Notes: generated by a model from the letters alone, not told the origin. DNA of 64,000 nt from Simmondsia chinensis (GCA_018398585.1 JAGTTD010000010.1:32714638-32778637), one strand, 5' to 3'. Shown: positions 11,556-23,496, counted from the stretch's first letter. A program made the numbers and translations.

Positions 11556-12109
11556 GGAAAATTATTACTTAAATATACAGAGTTGAACATTTATCACTTA
11601 GGTATTCTAACATTTTAATATATACAATATGGTACACTGAGCTTTGAATATTTTATCACCTATATACCCTATGTCGGAATTTGATAAAATTTTTAAAGAA
11701 TCTAACCAACTTCATACCAAAAATGTCGATGTTGACAATAATATATATAACTCATACCAATATTTTCATAAAAAATTCAACGAATTGTCATAAAGTATTT
11801 ATCAAAAATGTTGATGTAAATCACCTAAATATTGCCACAATCATATACCATTTTCACATTTTCGGCAAAAATCATTAAATTTTAATAAAAATACTAATAT
11901 ATTATCGTAATCATGTTGTATTTTTGGATTTTCCAACAAAATCTATCGCATATTGACAAAAGAGTATTTTATTGATAAAATTTTAAAACTTCGGGATACC
12001 TAAATGATAAAATGTTTAAAACTCAAGGTACTTCATTATATATATTAAAATATTAGAATACGTAGGCAATAAATAGTCAAACCTTAGAGTACCTAAATAA
12101 TAATTTTCC
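11556..12109. repeat. GGAAAATTAT-type TIR repeat, copy 2 (best preserved)
   Basis: The left terminus GGAAAATTATTACTTAAATA and right terminus TACCTAAATAATAATTTTCC are near-perfect inverted repeats. The 554-bp interior is AT-rich and non-coding. Related copies lie at 871-1827, 28650-29119 and 46342-46700. No target duplication could be fixed, so the superfamily is uncertain; it may be a MITE. Confidence 0.65.
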
Positions 12110-12212
12110 AATAAAAGACAAATACTATGAGCACAAAAGAAGCAATGTCCAATAAAGGAGAATAAAATTAGGCTGATGTTATTATCGTGACATTTTTTTG
12201 GCTAATGTCAGG

Positions 12213-12390
12213 TGTGAAGACAATGCAATTGATGATGTAGTAAAATGAGGAGTACATGCTCTATATATAGAGCTACAAGGCATGACAAAATACTAAAGTG
12301 CCGTTACCTCCTTACATATGGGGGGAGGGTAAGAGAGTCATTAGACTAAACCCTAGAAGTGCTAAATCCTAGAAATACTATACTCTAATA
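12213..12390 (-). repeat. 3' LTR of the copia element
   Basis: This 178-bp LTR matches the one at 17330-17507 with five substitutions. In element orientation it starts TATTAG and ends CTTCACA. The polypurine tract, agattgagggggcc on the minus strand, lies directly inside it at 12391-12405. The outer flank is the target duplication TCAGG (12208-12212). Confidence 0.9.
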
Positions 12391-12397
12391 GGCCCCC

Positions 12398-14248
12398 TCA
12401 ATCTGAAGGAGGAGCAACCACGTGAAGATTGGATTTGTGGGAGTGGAACAGGGTTGGACCGAGACCTTTGGTGAAGATGTCCGCAACTTGACGAGAGGTG
12501 GGGGTGTAGCGAACTTGGAGATCACCCTTGAGTACCTTTTCCCGGACATAGTGAAAATCAACATCAACATGTTTGGATCGATCATTTGAGATAGGGTTGG
12601 CAGCCAGGTATGATGCAGAGACATTATCGCAGTAGAAGATAACGGGGCCGGTGTGCCGGAGGCCTAAGTCACGCATGAGGTAGCGAACCCAGTCTGCTTC
12701 AGCAGCTGCCTGTGAGACGGCCCGATATTCGGATTCAGTGGAAGATTTGGAGACCGTGGCTTGTTTCTTAGCACGCCAGGAGATCAGGTTGGGGCCAAGG
12801 AACAAGGCGTAACCAGTGGTGGAACGACGCGTGTCAGGACAGCCACCCCAATCAGCATCAGCATAGACAACAACGGAGGTGCAGGTACCCGGAAGGATGG
12901 TGAGCCCATGATCATGGGTGCTTTTGAGGTACCGAAGGATCCACTTAACAACCTGCCAGTGACTAGTTCTGGGAGCATGCATAAACTGAGAAACAAGATT
13001 AACAGCATAACAAATATCAGGACGGGTCATGGTGAGATATTGGAGAGCGCCGACGGCACTTCTGTATTCTGTGGGGTCAGAGAGGAGGTCACCATCGGTT
13101 AGGGAAAGATGGGTGCGAGGGGGTAAGGGGGTTTTGATGGGTTTTGCATCTTGCATATTGAGTTTGGTGAGAAGATCAATGGTGTAACGATGTTGAGATA
13201 GAAAGAGGGAAGACGGAGTTCGGCGCGCCTCAATACCGAGGAAGTAGTGTAGGGGACCAAGGTCTTTCAGAGCAAATTGAGAGGAGAGGGTGTCGACAAG
13301 AGTGTCGAGGGACTGGGTGTTAGAGCCAGTTAAGATGATGTCATCAACATATAGTAGTAAGCAAGTGATCGTATTGGGGGCGCGAAGTAAAAAAAGAGAG
13401 GGATCAGCACGACAGCAAGTGAATCCTAAGGTGTAGAGAAAGGTACTGAAGCGTTGGAACCAAGCTCGGAGTGCTTGTTTGAGGCCATAGAGGGCTTTGC
13501 ATAGGCGACATACATAGTTGGGAAATTTGGGGTGAATAAAGCCTTGCGGTTGCTTCATGTATACTTCTTCCTTTAGGTGGCCAAGTAAAAAGGCATTTTT
13601 AACATCAAGTTGCTTGATGGACCACTTGTGAGTGATAGAAAGTGTAAGGATGAAGCGGATGGTAGGAGGTTTGACAACCGGACTAAAGGTTTCCTTGAAG
13701 TCAATGCCTTCACGTTGGTGAAAACCTTGAGCCACAAGGCGAGCCTTGAATCGATCAACGGAGCCATCCGCTTTATACTTAACTCGATATTTCCAAGTGC
13801 TGCCGACAATGTTGTTAGTTGCGTGCGGGGGGACGAGGTCCCATGTGTGATTATGAAGTAAGGCGTTAAATTCATCAGCCATGGCTGCTTGCCATTGTGG
13901 ATTTTTGACTGCCTGAGAGTAACAAGTGGGTTCCTGTATGACTGTTATGGAAGAGAGAGACAAGGGATATTTTGTCTTTCGAATACCATCCTTGAGACAA
14001 GTTCGCATGGGGTGCACGTTGGTTGGCAGATTCATGGGGGGAGGGTCGGTGGGAGACTCGACCAGGTCGGGGGGGGGGGGGGGGGGGGGGGGGAGGTGCG
14101 GCAGCCGAAGCTGCCGGCAGTGGGGTAGAGGTGGGCTGGTCAGTGGGAGGTCGGGCAAGGTCTTCATGGGAGACCGTGGGTGTGATGGTGGGGCTGGGTG
14201 GACTCCTAGGGGAGGGGATAGGGGTGGAGCCCACCGCAGGTGGGGCAA
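12398..14248 (-). pseudogene. Copia pol, reverse transcriptase and RNase H part
   Basis: The downstream half of the polyprotein, open for 616 codons. It holds a proline tract, then the reverse transcriptase with QLDVKNAFLLGHL and the catalytic YVDDIILTGS, then RNase H with DADWGG, SKSSTESEYRA and KHVDVDFHYVRE. The true upstream reading frame is the ORF at 13875-16307; the two are out of frame by one base. The C-terminus (KGLGPTLFHSHKSNLHV) reaches the polypurine tract, as usual. It is listed as a pseudogene because the single polyprotein cannot be made without a shift. Confidence 0.9.
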
Positions 14249-16307
14249 GGGTGGAGGAGGGCTCGAGGGGGGCAGGGGCCGGTAGTGGCGGAGCGCCGGG
14301 AGTGATAGCGATTATGAGAGGAAGATCGACTATACTCGCGGTTGAGCCCGGTGGAGTTATATGTGTAGGGTTGACTAGTTCTGGATAGGGGAAGCTAGTT
14401 TCATTGAACGTGACGTGCCTGTTTATGTATATTTTACCCGTTTGAGGATCTAAGCACCTATAGCCTTTATGGCGGGCAGCATAGCCTATAAAGATGCATG
14501 GTATGGAGCGAGGTGCAAGTTTGTGCGGTGCACGAGGTGTGAGATTTGGAAAGCATGCACAACCGAATATGCGAAAACCGGAGTAGTTTGGTTGTTGTTT
14601 AAACAGTTTTTCAAATGGGGATAAGTTATTAAGCACAGGGGTAGGAAGGTGGTCAATAATAAAGCATGCGGTACAGGCAGCGTCATCCCAATGTGAGTAG
14701 GGTAACCGGGCTTGAATAAGTAAAGTCCGAGCCATGCCTATTACATGTTGGTGCTTTCGTTCCGCCACCCTATTTTGTTGTGGGGTATCAGGACAAGAAA
14801 GGCGAAAGTGTATGCCATGTTGTCGGCATAGGTTGTTCATACGACGGTGATCAAATTCACGGCTACCATCACTTTGAAAAATTTTGATTTTCGTGGAAAA
14901 TTGGTTTTCAACTAGTGCTTTAAATGTGACAAAGATGTCAAATACTTCGGATTTATGTTGCATAGGGTATAACCATGTAAAGCGAGTAAAATCATCAATA
15001 AAATTAACATAGTATTTGTAACAGGAGTTTGACGCTACAGGAGATTGCCATACATCCGAATGAATTAAATGCAAAGGCGAAGAAGCTAAATGTAAAGCAC
15101 GTTGAAAGGGAAGTCGGTGAGACTTTCCTAAGTTACAATGTTGACAAAACTCAGTAAAACGAGAACGAGGAATCAGTTTTCGAGAACAAAGAACATTTAA
15201 CATAGTTTGCCCGAGATGCCCTAACCGTTGATGCCATAGGTTTCCAGAAGGAGTTTGTGCCATGAGGCCGGTGTAGTGGGGTGAAAGATTGTAAAGTGGC
15301 CCATTACTGCGAACTCGAAGCAGAGGGATCCCCGTAGCCTTGTCCTTGACACAGAAAAATTTAGAGTCAAATTCAACAGTGCATGAGTTATCTTGACATA
15401 GTTGTTTTATGGATAATAAATTATGGGTGAGTTTGGGAACCAACATAACATTGTTAAGTTGAAGAGGACGCATTTTAGTTTGTAAGGTAGTGGAACCAAT
15501 ATGACTGACAGGTAGTAAAGCACCGTTCCCAACTAAAACTCGTTTTTGACCACTGTAAGGAAGAGTAGTGTGAAGCATACCAGAGTTGGGTGTCATGTGA
15601 TTGGTTGCCCCGGAGTCAGGATACCAATTGTAGTCTTGAGATTCGATGATGGACATAGCAGCAAGGGAATCCGAAGGATCTGGAAAGGATGCATGATCAA
15701 AGCGGTGGTAACATGATGCAGTACTGTGACCAGGCTTATGACAGATTTGGCAGGATACCGGTGCAGGGCCGAGAATTCCAGGTGTGGGCGGGTGTGCCTG
15801 TGGTGGGTTGGGGTTGTGGGGTCCTGTGTTATGCTGTTGATTCTGGCCCCCAGAGCGGCCGCCTCGATTGCCACGGCGATCGTTGTTACGGCCCTTACCT
15901 CGACCACGACCCCCACGACCATAGTTTGACCCTTGGGTACCTGTATTTGAAGCAACTAAAGCATGCTGTGGGTCAGTGGTGGTGCGGCCCTGGTATCGGC
16001 TTTGGGCACTTTCTTCATTAAGCAAATCAGTTTTTAATTTTTCAAAAGCAGGGGTTGGAGTGGTTTGGCGAGTTAAAGTAGCAAAAGCGGCATATTCAAT
16101 AGGAAGCCCATAAAGGGCGTAATGTACTAGTTCTCGATTGGAAATTGGGGAGTCTATAGCAGCTAGATCATCAACGACGGATTTTAGTTCCGAAAGGTAT
16201 TGTTGCATTGTTTTGCCATCTTTCTTTAAATTGATTAGTTGGGACCTCAGATCATATTCCTTGGCCAGCGAGTGGTCTCGGAATCGTTTGACAAGGGCAT
16301 CCCACAT
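13875..16307 (-). pseudogene. Copia gag-protease-integrase part
   Basis: An 810-codon open frame. In order: the gag C-terminal part, a basic Gly-Arg-rich stretch, a CCHC zinc knuckle (CQICHKPGHSTASC), the aspartic protease motif WYPDSGATNHM, the integrase HHCC region (HQRLGHL ... CQHCNLGKSH), and the integrase core with HSDVW, FIDDFTR and TPQQNRVAERKH. After integrase it enters the C-rich (proline) tract and runs out of frame. The conserved Gly in TPQQNG is Arg here. The natural start lies upstream, in the frameshifted gag section to 17138. Confidence 0.9.
14069..14093. other. 25-base G homopolymer at the pol frameshift
   Basis: A run of 25 G on the plus strand encodes prolines between integrase and reverse transcriptase. 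Moving between the two frames requires one base fewer (24, eight prolines) or two more. The run therefore explains the frame change, either as slippage in the genome or as a homopolymer length error in sequencing. Confidence 0.85.
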
Positions 16308-16444
16308 AGCTTTTGATGTGGGTTGTCGAACAGTATCGTTTAAGAGAGGGCGAGAGAGAGTTGCAGAAATACAGGATCTGAGACTTTGGTCAGTACGGAC
16401 CCAATTTAAATAATCCGGGTTGGGGATGGAGGAGCCAGCACTGT

Positions 16445-17138
16445 TTAATATATGAGTTGGGGGACAGGGGAAAGAACCATCAATGTAACCATGAGTTGAT
16501 GGGATACTAAAAGCATGTAAAATTGTTCTCTCCAGGCGGTATAATCAGTGGCATTTTCAAGTTTTATCGTTATTATACTGGAGATATTAGAAAGGGGAAG
16601 TAATAAAGGTTGATTTGCAGTATGAGTTAGGTTAGGGTTTAAAAGAGGGGTTGTGGGGAGGTGAGCACCAAGGGGTGCTGGCTGGTCAGACACAGCGGCA
16701 GCGGGTCCCCACCCATGGTGACTGTACGGTACAGCCGGGTGGCTCCCACCGGCGAGCAGGTGGCCGGGGTTTGCAGCGGGGTAGGGGGGATTTGGGAGAG
16801 AGCCGACCAGCGGTGGTCGCCATTTCGAAGGGCGGCACCGGAGGTCGGTTGTAGGGGGAAGAGGGGAAGGGAGGTTGGGATGCCCGAGCCAAAAAATTGA
16901 GAAACTTGCGGCCTCGTGGTAGCTAACGAAGTACCGGAGATGGCAACACCGGCATTAGTTAGACCATTGAGGGGTAGATCCGAGGTCATAGATCCGATAT
17001 GGGGAAGATCGGGCATGACCATGGAGGAACCGGACACCCGACGTTCGACCGAAGCACTGGCATAGGGAGAGCCGGGTTCGGTCGGAGCAGGGGCTGTCGG
17101 CGCTGAGTGGGGAGCCGTGGGGTTGGGGGGGCTGCCAT
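16445..17138 (-). pseudogene. Copia gag N-terminal region, frameshifted
   Basis: Two overlapping frames (16639-17037 and 16445-16693) encode a Ser/Pro-rich leader and then the typical copia gag entry ITIKLENATDYTAWREQFYM. One missing base near 16489 separates this from the main gag frame at 16307. The ATG at 17138 lies 190 bp inside the primer site and is out of frame with the leader, probably because of the G7 run at 17125-17131. Confidence 0.7.
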
Positions 17139-17329
17139 AGATATGGGTTAAAGAAAGAGAGAAAAAAAAAATTAAACAAAAATTGAAAAAAAAAAGAAAT
17201 GAATTCGAGAGAAGAAAAAAAATAAGTAAAAATTAATAACCAATTGAGAACTAATACTTTAGACCGGAAAAAAAAAAAATTAAAGAGAAGAGAGAAGAGG
17301 AGAGTCTCTTTGAGAGGCTCTTGATACCA

Positions 17330-17507
17330 TGTGAAGACAATACAATTGATGATGTAGTAAAATGAGGAGTACATGCTCTATATATAGAGCTACAAGGCAT
17401 GACAAAATACTAAAGTGTCCTTACCTCCTTACATATGGGGGGAGGGTAAGGGAGTCATTAGACTAAACCCTAGAAGTGCTAAATCCTAGAAATACTATAC
17501 TTTAATA
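17330..17507 (-). repeat. 5' LTR of the copia element
   Basis: 178 bp, five mismatches to the 3' LTR. It contains a TATA-like tctatatatagag at about 17379. It is followed inward by the primer-binding site complementary to initiator-Met tRNA. The outer flank is TCAGG (17508-17512). Confidence 0.9.
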
Positions 17508-17512
17508 TCAGG

Positions 17513-19103
17513 AAACATCAAAATATTTTTTGAGCCTTTTTATGTTAACATTAAACTGATGTTAATAAAAAATATACTGACAATAACATTATTCTAAAAT
17601 AAATGTGAACACTATGAAATGTGTGCAAATTGATTGGATGAAATTAGGGAATAAAGTGGAAAATAAAAAGAAAACGAGTGAAAAAAGATGAAGATTGCTT
17701 TGGACATGTCCCATTATATATTTGATTAAATATTTAATACTAATGATTTCCCGCATATTGTATGGCCGGATGTTTACATTTTAAATAACTCTAGCTCACG
17801 TATTACTGTTTTTAATATAAGTTGGTATGTGTATATCCTGAACTTATTTTTATACCATTTGATAAGTTCTAAGTTATGCAACTTTAAATTTACGACAAAT
17901 ATTTTCAATAACTTGGTGGTTTTTATGTAAAAATATTATTAATTTTTTCATAACTCTGTATATGTATTATGTTGCATAGTATATAGAAATTAAATATTTT
18001 ATTTTATAATTTAATATATTTCAATGTCATATATTAGATATTTGGATGAGTACTTAGGTTCCATTTATTTTGACAGAAAAATCTTTTTTAGTATTTTTTA
18101 TATGAGACAATGGCAATAACTATTTAAATAAAAAATGTTTTCCTTTATTAGGAAAAAACTGACTTCCCCTTAGGAGAAACGAAAAGAAAAGAAGAAAAAG
18201 TTTTCGAAATTGATTTCAAACCATACGCCTCACTTTTATTTCAATCTCAACTTGGTCATACCTGATCCGATCTTAATCAGACAACTGTTCATAGGGGTAG
18301 CGTAGGTATTTCCTTTAATTAAAACAATAGAAAATTTTTTAAAATGTATTTTAGTTAAAAATTTGTACATTTAATGAATTAAATAGAGCCATCAATTCAA
18401 CATAAAACCATGCTAAATTAGGAGGACTAAAAAGGTTTGGACAAACAAGATTAGTTATAAATCATTTCTAGACGTGTATTGCATAATCTTTCAGCTTTGT
18501 CATTTTCTTTTTTCTTGTATTTGATGCGTTGGTCCCCGTGTTGTGCTATGTTCGAACGGGGAAGCTTTTGGAGCTGTTGTGGTTCTTTTATTATTTTAAA
18601 TGTATGTTTGTTACTTTCTTTGATGGCCGCATTTGCATGATATTTTGCTACTCAGTTGGTGCCTGCTAGGAAGATTTTTTCTGTTTCCATTTCAGTCTTT
18701 CGAGTTCAGTACTTGTCCTCCTTCTGAGTATTCGCGTTTGGTGATCCTTTTAGGTTGATCCGTGTTGCATTTTTTTTTTTTATGTATTTCATATTTTTTT
18801 ATCGTGTTTTGGTTTTCTCTTTCGAACTCAGCTCTCTTCTTTGTCGAGAGTTCGCTCTTTACCTTAATGTCAAGTATAAATTTTGACTTTATCTCTCTAA
18901 ATAAAGGAGGACTAAAAAGCCCACTTGCCAATAGGACCCTTTAGAGAGAGAGGAAAAAAAAAAAAAAAAAAAAACAAAAAGTCAAAAGGGTGATGCTCAT
19001 AATCCACTATTTCATTGATGGTCCTACGCGTCTTGCACAAAGTATATAAATAATTAATCCCCTTTATATCAATATTATGGTTCATAATCCCGGTGTTTAT
19101 GTC
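17513..19103. other. AT-rich intergenic DNA without genes
   Basis: Nothing coding is seen. A block at 18060-18260 (gaaaaatcttttttag...gacttccccttagg...cttggtcata) recurs in degenerate form at about 35440-35600 and 58480-58560, so it is an old repeat family. A poly-A run of about 20 bases stands at 18955-18974. Confidence 0.4.
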
Positions 19104-19449
19104 GGCTATGTTTGACAAGTAATTTTTTATAACGTTTTTCATATCTTTTAGCTTTTTGACTAGTCAGATAACTAACAGTACTGTTTGGTGTAAATTTTAT
19201 TGTTAACATTTTTTATAGCGTTTAGCTTTTGAAAATTAATTTTGTAAAAGCTAAATAATTTAACTTTTATCTTTTCAAACTCAATATAATCAAGTTCTAT
19301 TTATCATTATACAATAGTCCACCAACTTAAATATCTAATTTTACTAAATATATTATCCATCAGCTAAAAACTAACAGCTAATCAATCAGTTAACAGCTAA
19401 CAACTAAATGCTAAACGTTAACAGCTAACTGCTAAAGCCAAACATAGCC
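19104..19449. mobile_element. MITE with GGCTATGTTTG termini
   Basis: GGCTATGTTTG at the left end is matched exactly by CAAACATAGCC at the right end of a 346-bp non-coding segment. The right subterminal part is made of short repeats of 'aacagctaac' and 'aactgctaa'. No target duplication is evident. The size and structure suit a hAT- or Harbinger-type MITE. Confidence 0.6.
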
Positions 19450-20269
19450 ATTAGCCAGTTCTTTATTTCTCTATTGACGCTTTTATGTGGGCTAGCTGGG
19501 GTCTCGCTTTTGTTGGTTTGCTTATTCTGTAATGCTACTCTTGTCGCTAATTATTGAAAAAAATAATCCTGGTGTTTTAATTGCCATATTTTTATTTTAA
19601 CTGATTTTTTTTTAAAAAAAATTTGACACTAGTTTAGCATAGTGATCTCTTTTTCCTGCTAAAAATGTAATAAATACTATTTAACAATAGAGTTGTCAAA
19701 ATCTAGCAAGACACGGTGACATGACATGAAAGTAGTAGGCTTTGGTCACGGTTTTTGTACCGAGTGAATATTGATTGACACATTTAACTCATTTAAGTAG
19801 TTGGTTTGGATTTGGATTTCGGTTTTGAGTCTACTTCAATGCATTTAATAAACATTAATTAGATTTGGACAAGAGTTGAGGATTCCTCTAAATTGATCGG
19901 TTTATGCATTTTTTAAAAACCCTCGCATAACACGAACATGACACAATTTGTTAACACTATTTAACAATGGCATTTAATCAATTATGAAGTCACTAACAAC
20001 CATCTTAAATTAGAAAGCATTTACTTGAAATGTCATTTATTAATAAAATTTCTAATATTTTGATAAGCTAACCTACTTTTTGAATTTATTGGTACACACA
20101 TAAATAAAAAGAATATCATGATGCATTGAAGATAAAAATTTATATAAAAAATAATTTGTTAACATATGCTTTTAATTGAAAACTGAACATTTATTTTGTC
20201 ATAGAAATTACTTTTTCCGATAATTAACAACATAAGTCGTAATAATAAACAAACACCTGTAAAAAGAGA
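19450..20269. other. AT-rich intergenic DNA without genes
   Basis: No feature recognised on either strand; the longest ORFs are low-complexity. Confidence 0.4.
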
Positions 20270-20274
20270 GATTT

Positions 20275-20641
20275 TGTAGGAACTCTTATACCATCTATTA
20301 AGATCACCCACAGGATAAACAAACCATAAATCGAAGTGACAATCATAAACAAGAGGGGATGGGGGAGAACACCGGAATTTACACTGTTCAACCAAAGCCT
20401 ACATCCACGGAGGGGGGGCACAATAATTTCATTAATATAATTGGAGTTTACATGAGATGTTTCAACTCTCAATTCTCTCAAACCCTTAACTCTCAATCCT
20501 AATGGTAACATACACATCCCTGTGTATTTATATAGCCTCGCACACTAAACCCTAGTGTGACATGAGCCTAAATAGGATTGGCCCAATCCTATAACTCATA
20601 AACCATACCCAATACAACTAGGCTCCATACATAACCCAACA
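20275..20641 (-). mobile_element. Solo LTR with GATTT target duplication, upstream of peroxidase
   Basis: On the minus strand it begins TGTTGGGTTATG and ends AGTTCCTACA (TG...CA). It is flanked by perfect 5-bp duplications GATTT (20270-20274, 20642-20646). A TATA box lies inside on the minus strand (gctatataaatacac, near 20530). No internal retrotransposon sequence remains. It ends 166 bp before the peroxidase ATG, in antisense orientation to that gene. A related LTR relic lies in intron 6 of the polygalacturonase gene. Confidence 0.85.
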
Positions 20642-20734
20642 GATTTAAACCAACGCACATAAAATGCGTATCATTACATATACAAATTAGATAGGTACTC
20701 TATTCACCATTCACAAATTATTGGCCATACAACA

Positions 20735-20744
20735 TATATAAATA
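20735..20744 (+). promoter_or_regulatory. TATA box of the peroxidase gene
   Basis: TATATAAATA lies 64-73 bp upstream of the ATG at 20808 and 90 bp downstream of the solo LTR, leaving only about 160 bp of native proximal promoter. Confidence 0.6.
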
Positions 20745-20807
20745 GACCAACTAGCTAGTAGTGTCACTAAGTGGATTTCTTTGGTACTACTTTGTTAGTG
20801 AACAACT

Positions 20808-23078
20808 ATGAAAGGCTTATCTCTAGCTTTGCTAGTGTCTTTCACCTTTGTTTTCTCCACTGAAGGCCAATTGAGTCCTAGTTTCTATGCTTCGTCTTGT
20901 CCCAATGCCGAAGATACTGTAAGGTCCACGGTCAAATCCCATTTCGACAAAGACCCTACTATTGTTGCTGGCTTGCTGAGGCTCCATTTTCATGACTGTT
21001 TCATTAAGGTTTTCCTCAGTTTTGTTGGTTTGACATGTGTGATTTGTATTGTTGTTTTTATTAGTTTTGGGCGTTTGTGGTGAGAATATGTTTACTTGTT
21101 TTGTCATGTTTTTGTTTATGTAGGGTTGTGATGGGTCGATATTGATCATTGGTCCTTCAGCGGAGAGAAATGCATTGCCGAATCTTGGATTGAGAGGTTT
21201 CGAGGTGATTGATGATGCAAAGGGTCAACTGGAGTCCAAGTGTTCAGGAATCATCTCTTGTGCTGATATATTGGCTCTAGCTGCTCGTGATGCTGTCAAC
21301 CTGGTAATCAATAATTATTTTGTCACTTGGACTTAAATCAAGTTTTGTGTACAACATGAATCTTTTCATACCCCCTCTACACTCATCAATATAGACACAG
21401 TACTATAGGTGTTTTGCCCACACAGCATATTACTCTTCTTTCATCTTACTCAATCTCGAACAGCTAATCGATCTTTTCTATGTATATTTTACTTTTCCGA
21501 TAGAGCAAAGGACCGAGTTGGGCGGTGCCACTAGGAAGGAGGGATGGCAAAGTGTCCTCATCATCAGATGCTTCAAGCTTGCCTTCTCCCCTTGAGTCCA
21601 TCGCCATCCATAGGCAAAAGTTTGCTGCTAAGGGCCTCAATGATCATGACCTTGTCACCCTTGTTGGTATGCCCCCTTTGAAAATTTTTATACCAAATTT
21701 TAATAGTCTCGATATCTTAAAGACCTGAGTTGAAATTGAGGGATGATTGATTTATTAAAAGCTTAGTAATGTCGGGTATTACGGTGTAACCTCGATAAAT
21801 TAATAACTCAATCAAATAATATTTTTGACCAATCCCAACTTGGGACCAATGTGGTAAATAATAAAAAAGGAACATATCCAGTGCCTCAAAGGCTCCCGCC
21901 TACGCAGGGTCTGGGGAAATTTTTATGGTCCAAAGGATATTAATTTATAGAGATTTGACTGTAGTTCACTATGCAACAATAAAGGCTCGTTGATAGCTTT
22001 AATTGCTCATCCAATGGCAAATGTTTAATAGAAGATAATGTAGCAATATCAAAATTTTAGATTATACTTCAACTTTTTTAACCTTTTCCTTTCTCCCTTT
22101 TGCTCTTCATATGTAACCGAGCAGCTAATAAATGAGCTAAGTTAAGCATATCGAGCATGCCAAGTAGCCTATTGGACCGAGTTTAAACAACCGAAAAATA
22201 GCATTTTGGCAGGTAAACATTCAAAGAACCAACTATGACAATAACTTGAGTTAATGGATTAAGGTTAGAAAATGTCTTTACACTTTAAGATGAAATAAAT
22301 GTTAAATCAAACTATGCAACTGATGGCACCATATGAAATTTCATAGGGCATGGCCGAAATCTACGAAGTTGGCATATTTGAGGTATAATATAAAACTAAG
22401 TACGATTTTATTCTAAAACTAACATTAAACTTGTATATTTTGCAGCGAGGATCCTTGCTTATTTCCCCTCTTGCACTTACTCAAGATTGTTTGATCAAAA
22501 TTATTACCTCGGAAAAATTTACTATTAAGTCATGTGATTTTTAAGACAAAAAAACGCCAACGAGAGCAGCAAATGACTATATATGATAATTTATTTTTAA
22601 ATTTTAACTCGAAAATATTTATCATTAACTCACATGTGAACCTCTTAACGCTTTAGGTGCGCACACCATAGGGCAATCGGACTGCAGATTCTTCCAATAC
22701 CGGCTCTACAACTTCACCACCACTGGCAGCTCCGACCCCACAATCAACCAATCCTTCCTAGCCCAACTCCAATCCTTCTGTCCAAAAACTGGGTCCGGTC
22801 TCAACCGAGTTGCCCTTGACCTGGGCAGCCCGGCCAAGTTCGACGTGAGCTTCTTCAAGAATGTAAGAGATGGCAATGGCGTGCTAGAGTCGGACCAGCG
22901 GCTCTGGGGTGACACCAACACACGTACCGTGGTGCAGAACTATGCTGGCACCATAAGAGGGTTGCTTGGATTCAGGTTCGACCTCGAGTTTGCTAAGGCT
23001 ATGGTTAAGATGAGTAGTATTGAGGTTAAGACTGGGTCTGATGGGGAGGTTAGGAAAGTTTGTTCCAAGTTTAATTAA
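20808..23078 (+). CDS. PRX25-like: Class III peroxidase, PRX25-like, 4 exons
   Basis: Exons 20808-21008, 21124-21303, 21504-21666 and 22657-23078 give 321 aa, the usual length, with the classic three-intron layout. Residues 1-20 form a signal peptide; the mature protein starts at Gln21. The distal haem pocket is [10 protein letters not shown] (Arg58, His62), calcium and disulfide motifs are GCDGS and [12 protein letters not shown], and the proximal haem ligand is His184 in LVTLVGAHTIG. The C-terminal half ([20 protein letters not shown]) is complete. It should be a secreted, haem-containing enzyme of the cell wall or vacuole using H2O2 to oxidise phenolics. [20 protein letters not shown] and the C-terminus resemble Arabidopsis peroxidase 25 from memory. 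Intron 3 (1 kb) contains a fragment of the 5S-SINE tail. All key residues are present, so it is probably functional. Confidence 0.95.
21870..21922 (-). repeat. Fragment of 5S-SINE tail in peroxidase intron 3
   Basis: The run ccagtgcctcaaaggctccc followed by gcctacgcagggtctgggg is the reverse complement of the 3' tail shared by the 5S-headed retroposons. Only about 50 bp remain. Confidence 0.6.
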
Positions 23079-23133
23079 TAAAGAAACGAAGGTTTGATCT
23101 TTTTATCATTTAGTTAGCTGTTCCACTGTTTAA

Positions 23134-23136
<3 letters not shown>

Positions 23137-23178
<42 letters not shown>
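23137..23178. repeat. (AT)n microsatellite 3' of peroxidase
   Basis: About 19 AT repeats. The following DNA to about 23490 is AT-rich and shows no gene. Confidence 0.85.
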
Positions 23179-23179
<1 letters not shown>

Positions 23180-23496
23180 ATGTATTATAATTTTAAAATC
23201 CTCATATTAATTATGTATCATTCGGTAAAATTCGGTGAATTTGTGGTGAAAATTGTTAATGAGTAGAATAAGTTATCAAATTCAGCCATTCTCCTCTAAA
23301 AATAAAAAATTTAAGTACTCTAAGGTTTATTTTTTTTTGACCGAATATCATAACTTTTCAATATAAAAACTAAGTTTCCTTGACTTTAAAATTTTGATCA
23401 GTAGGTTATTGTAAAGGTTCAAAAATTTTATTAACCAAGTACCTTTATCAAAATATAAAAACAAAGTTCAATTTTATCCAACTAATAATACAACAA

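Larger units (their letters stand above)
12213..17507 (-). mobile_element. Ty1/copia LTR retrotransposon, complete but frameshifted
   Basis: The 5.3-kb element is flanked by TCAGG (12208-12212, 17508-17512) and bounded by 178-bp LTRs. Minus-strand order is 5' LTR, Met-tRNA primer site (tggtatcaagagcc, 17316-17329), gag, protease, integrase, reverse transcriptase, RNase H, polypurine tract and 3' LTR. Integrase preceding reverse transcriptase defines the copia superfamily. The polyprotein is broken: indels fall near 17128 (a G7 run), near 16489 in gag, and in a 25-base G run at 14069-14093. Five mismatches in 178 bp between the LTRs imply a fairly recent insertion. The short LTRs would suit Ale- or Ivana-type lineages, which I cannot distinguish. 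Confidence 0.93.

Noticed and set aside
12761..14388. Plus-strand ORFs opposite the copia polyprotein (up to 121 aa, Gly-rich)
   Set aside because: They are antisense shadows of the retrotransposon coding strand and the G25 run, and contain no domain.
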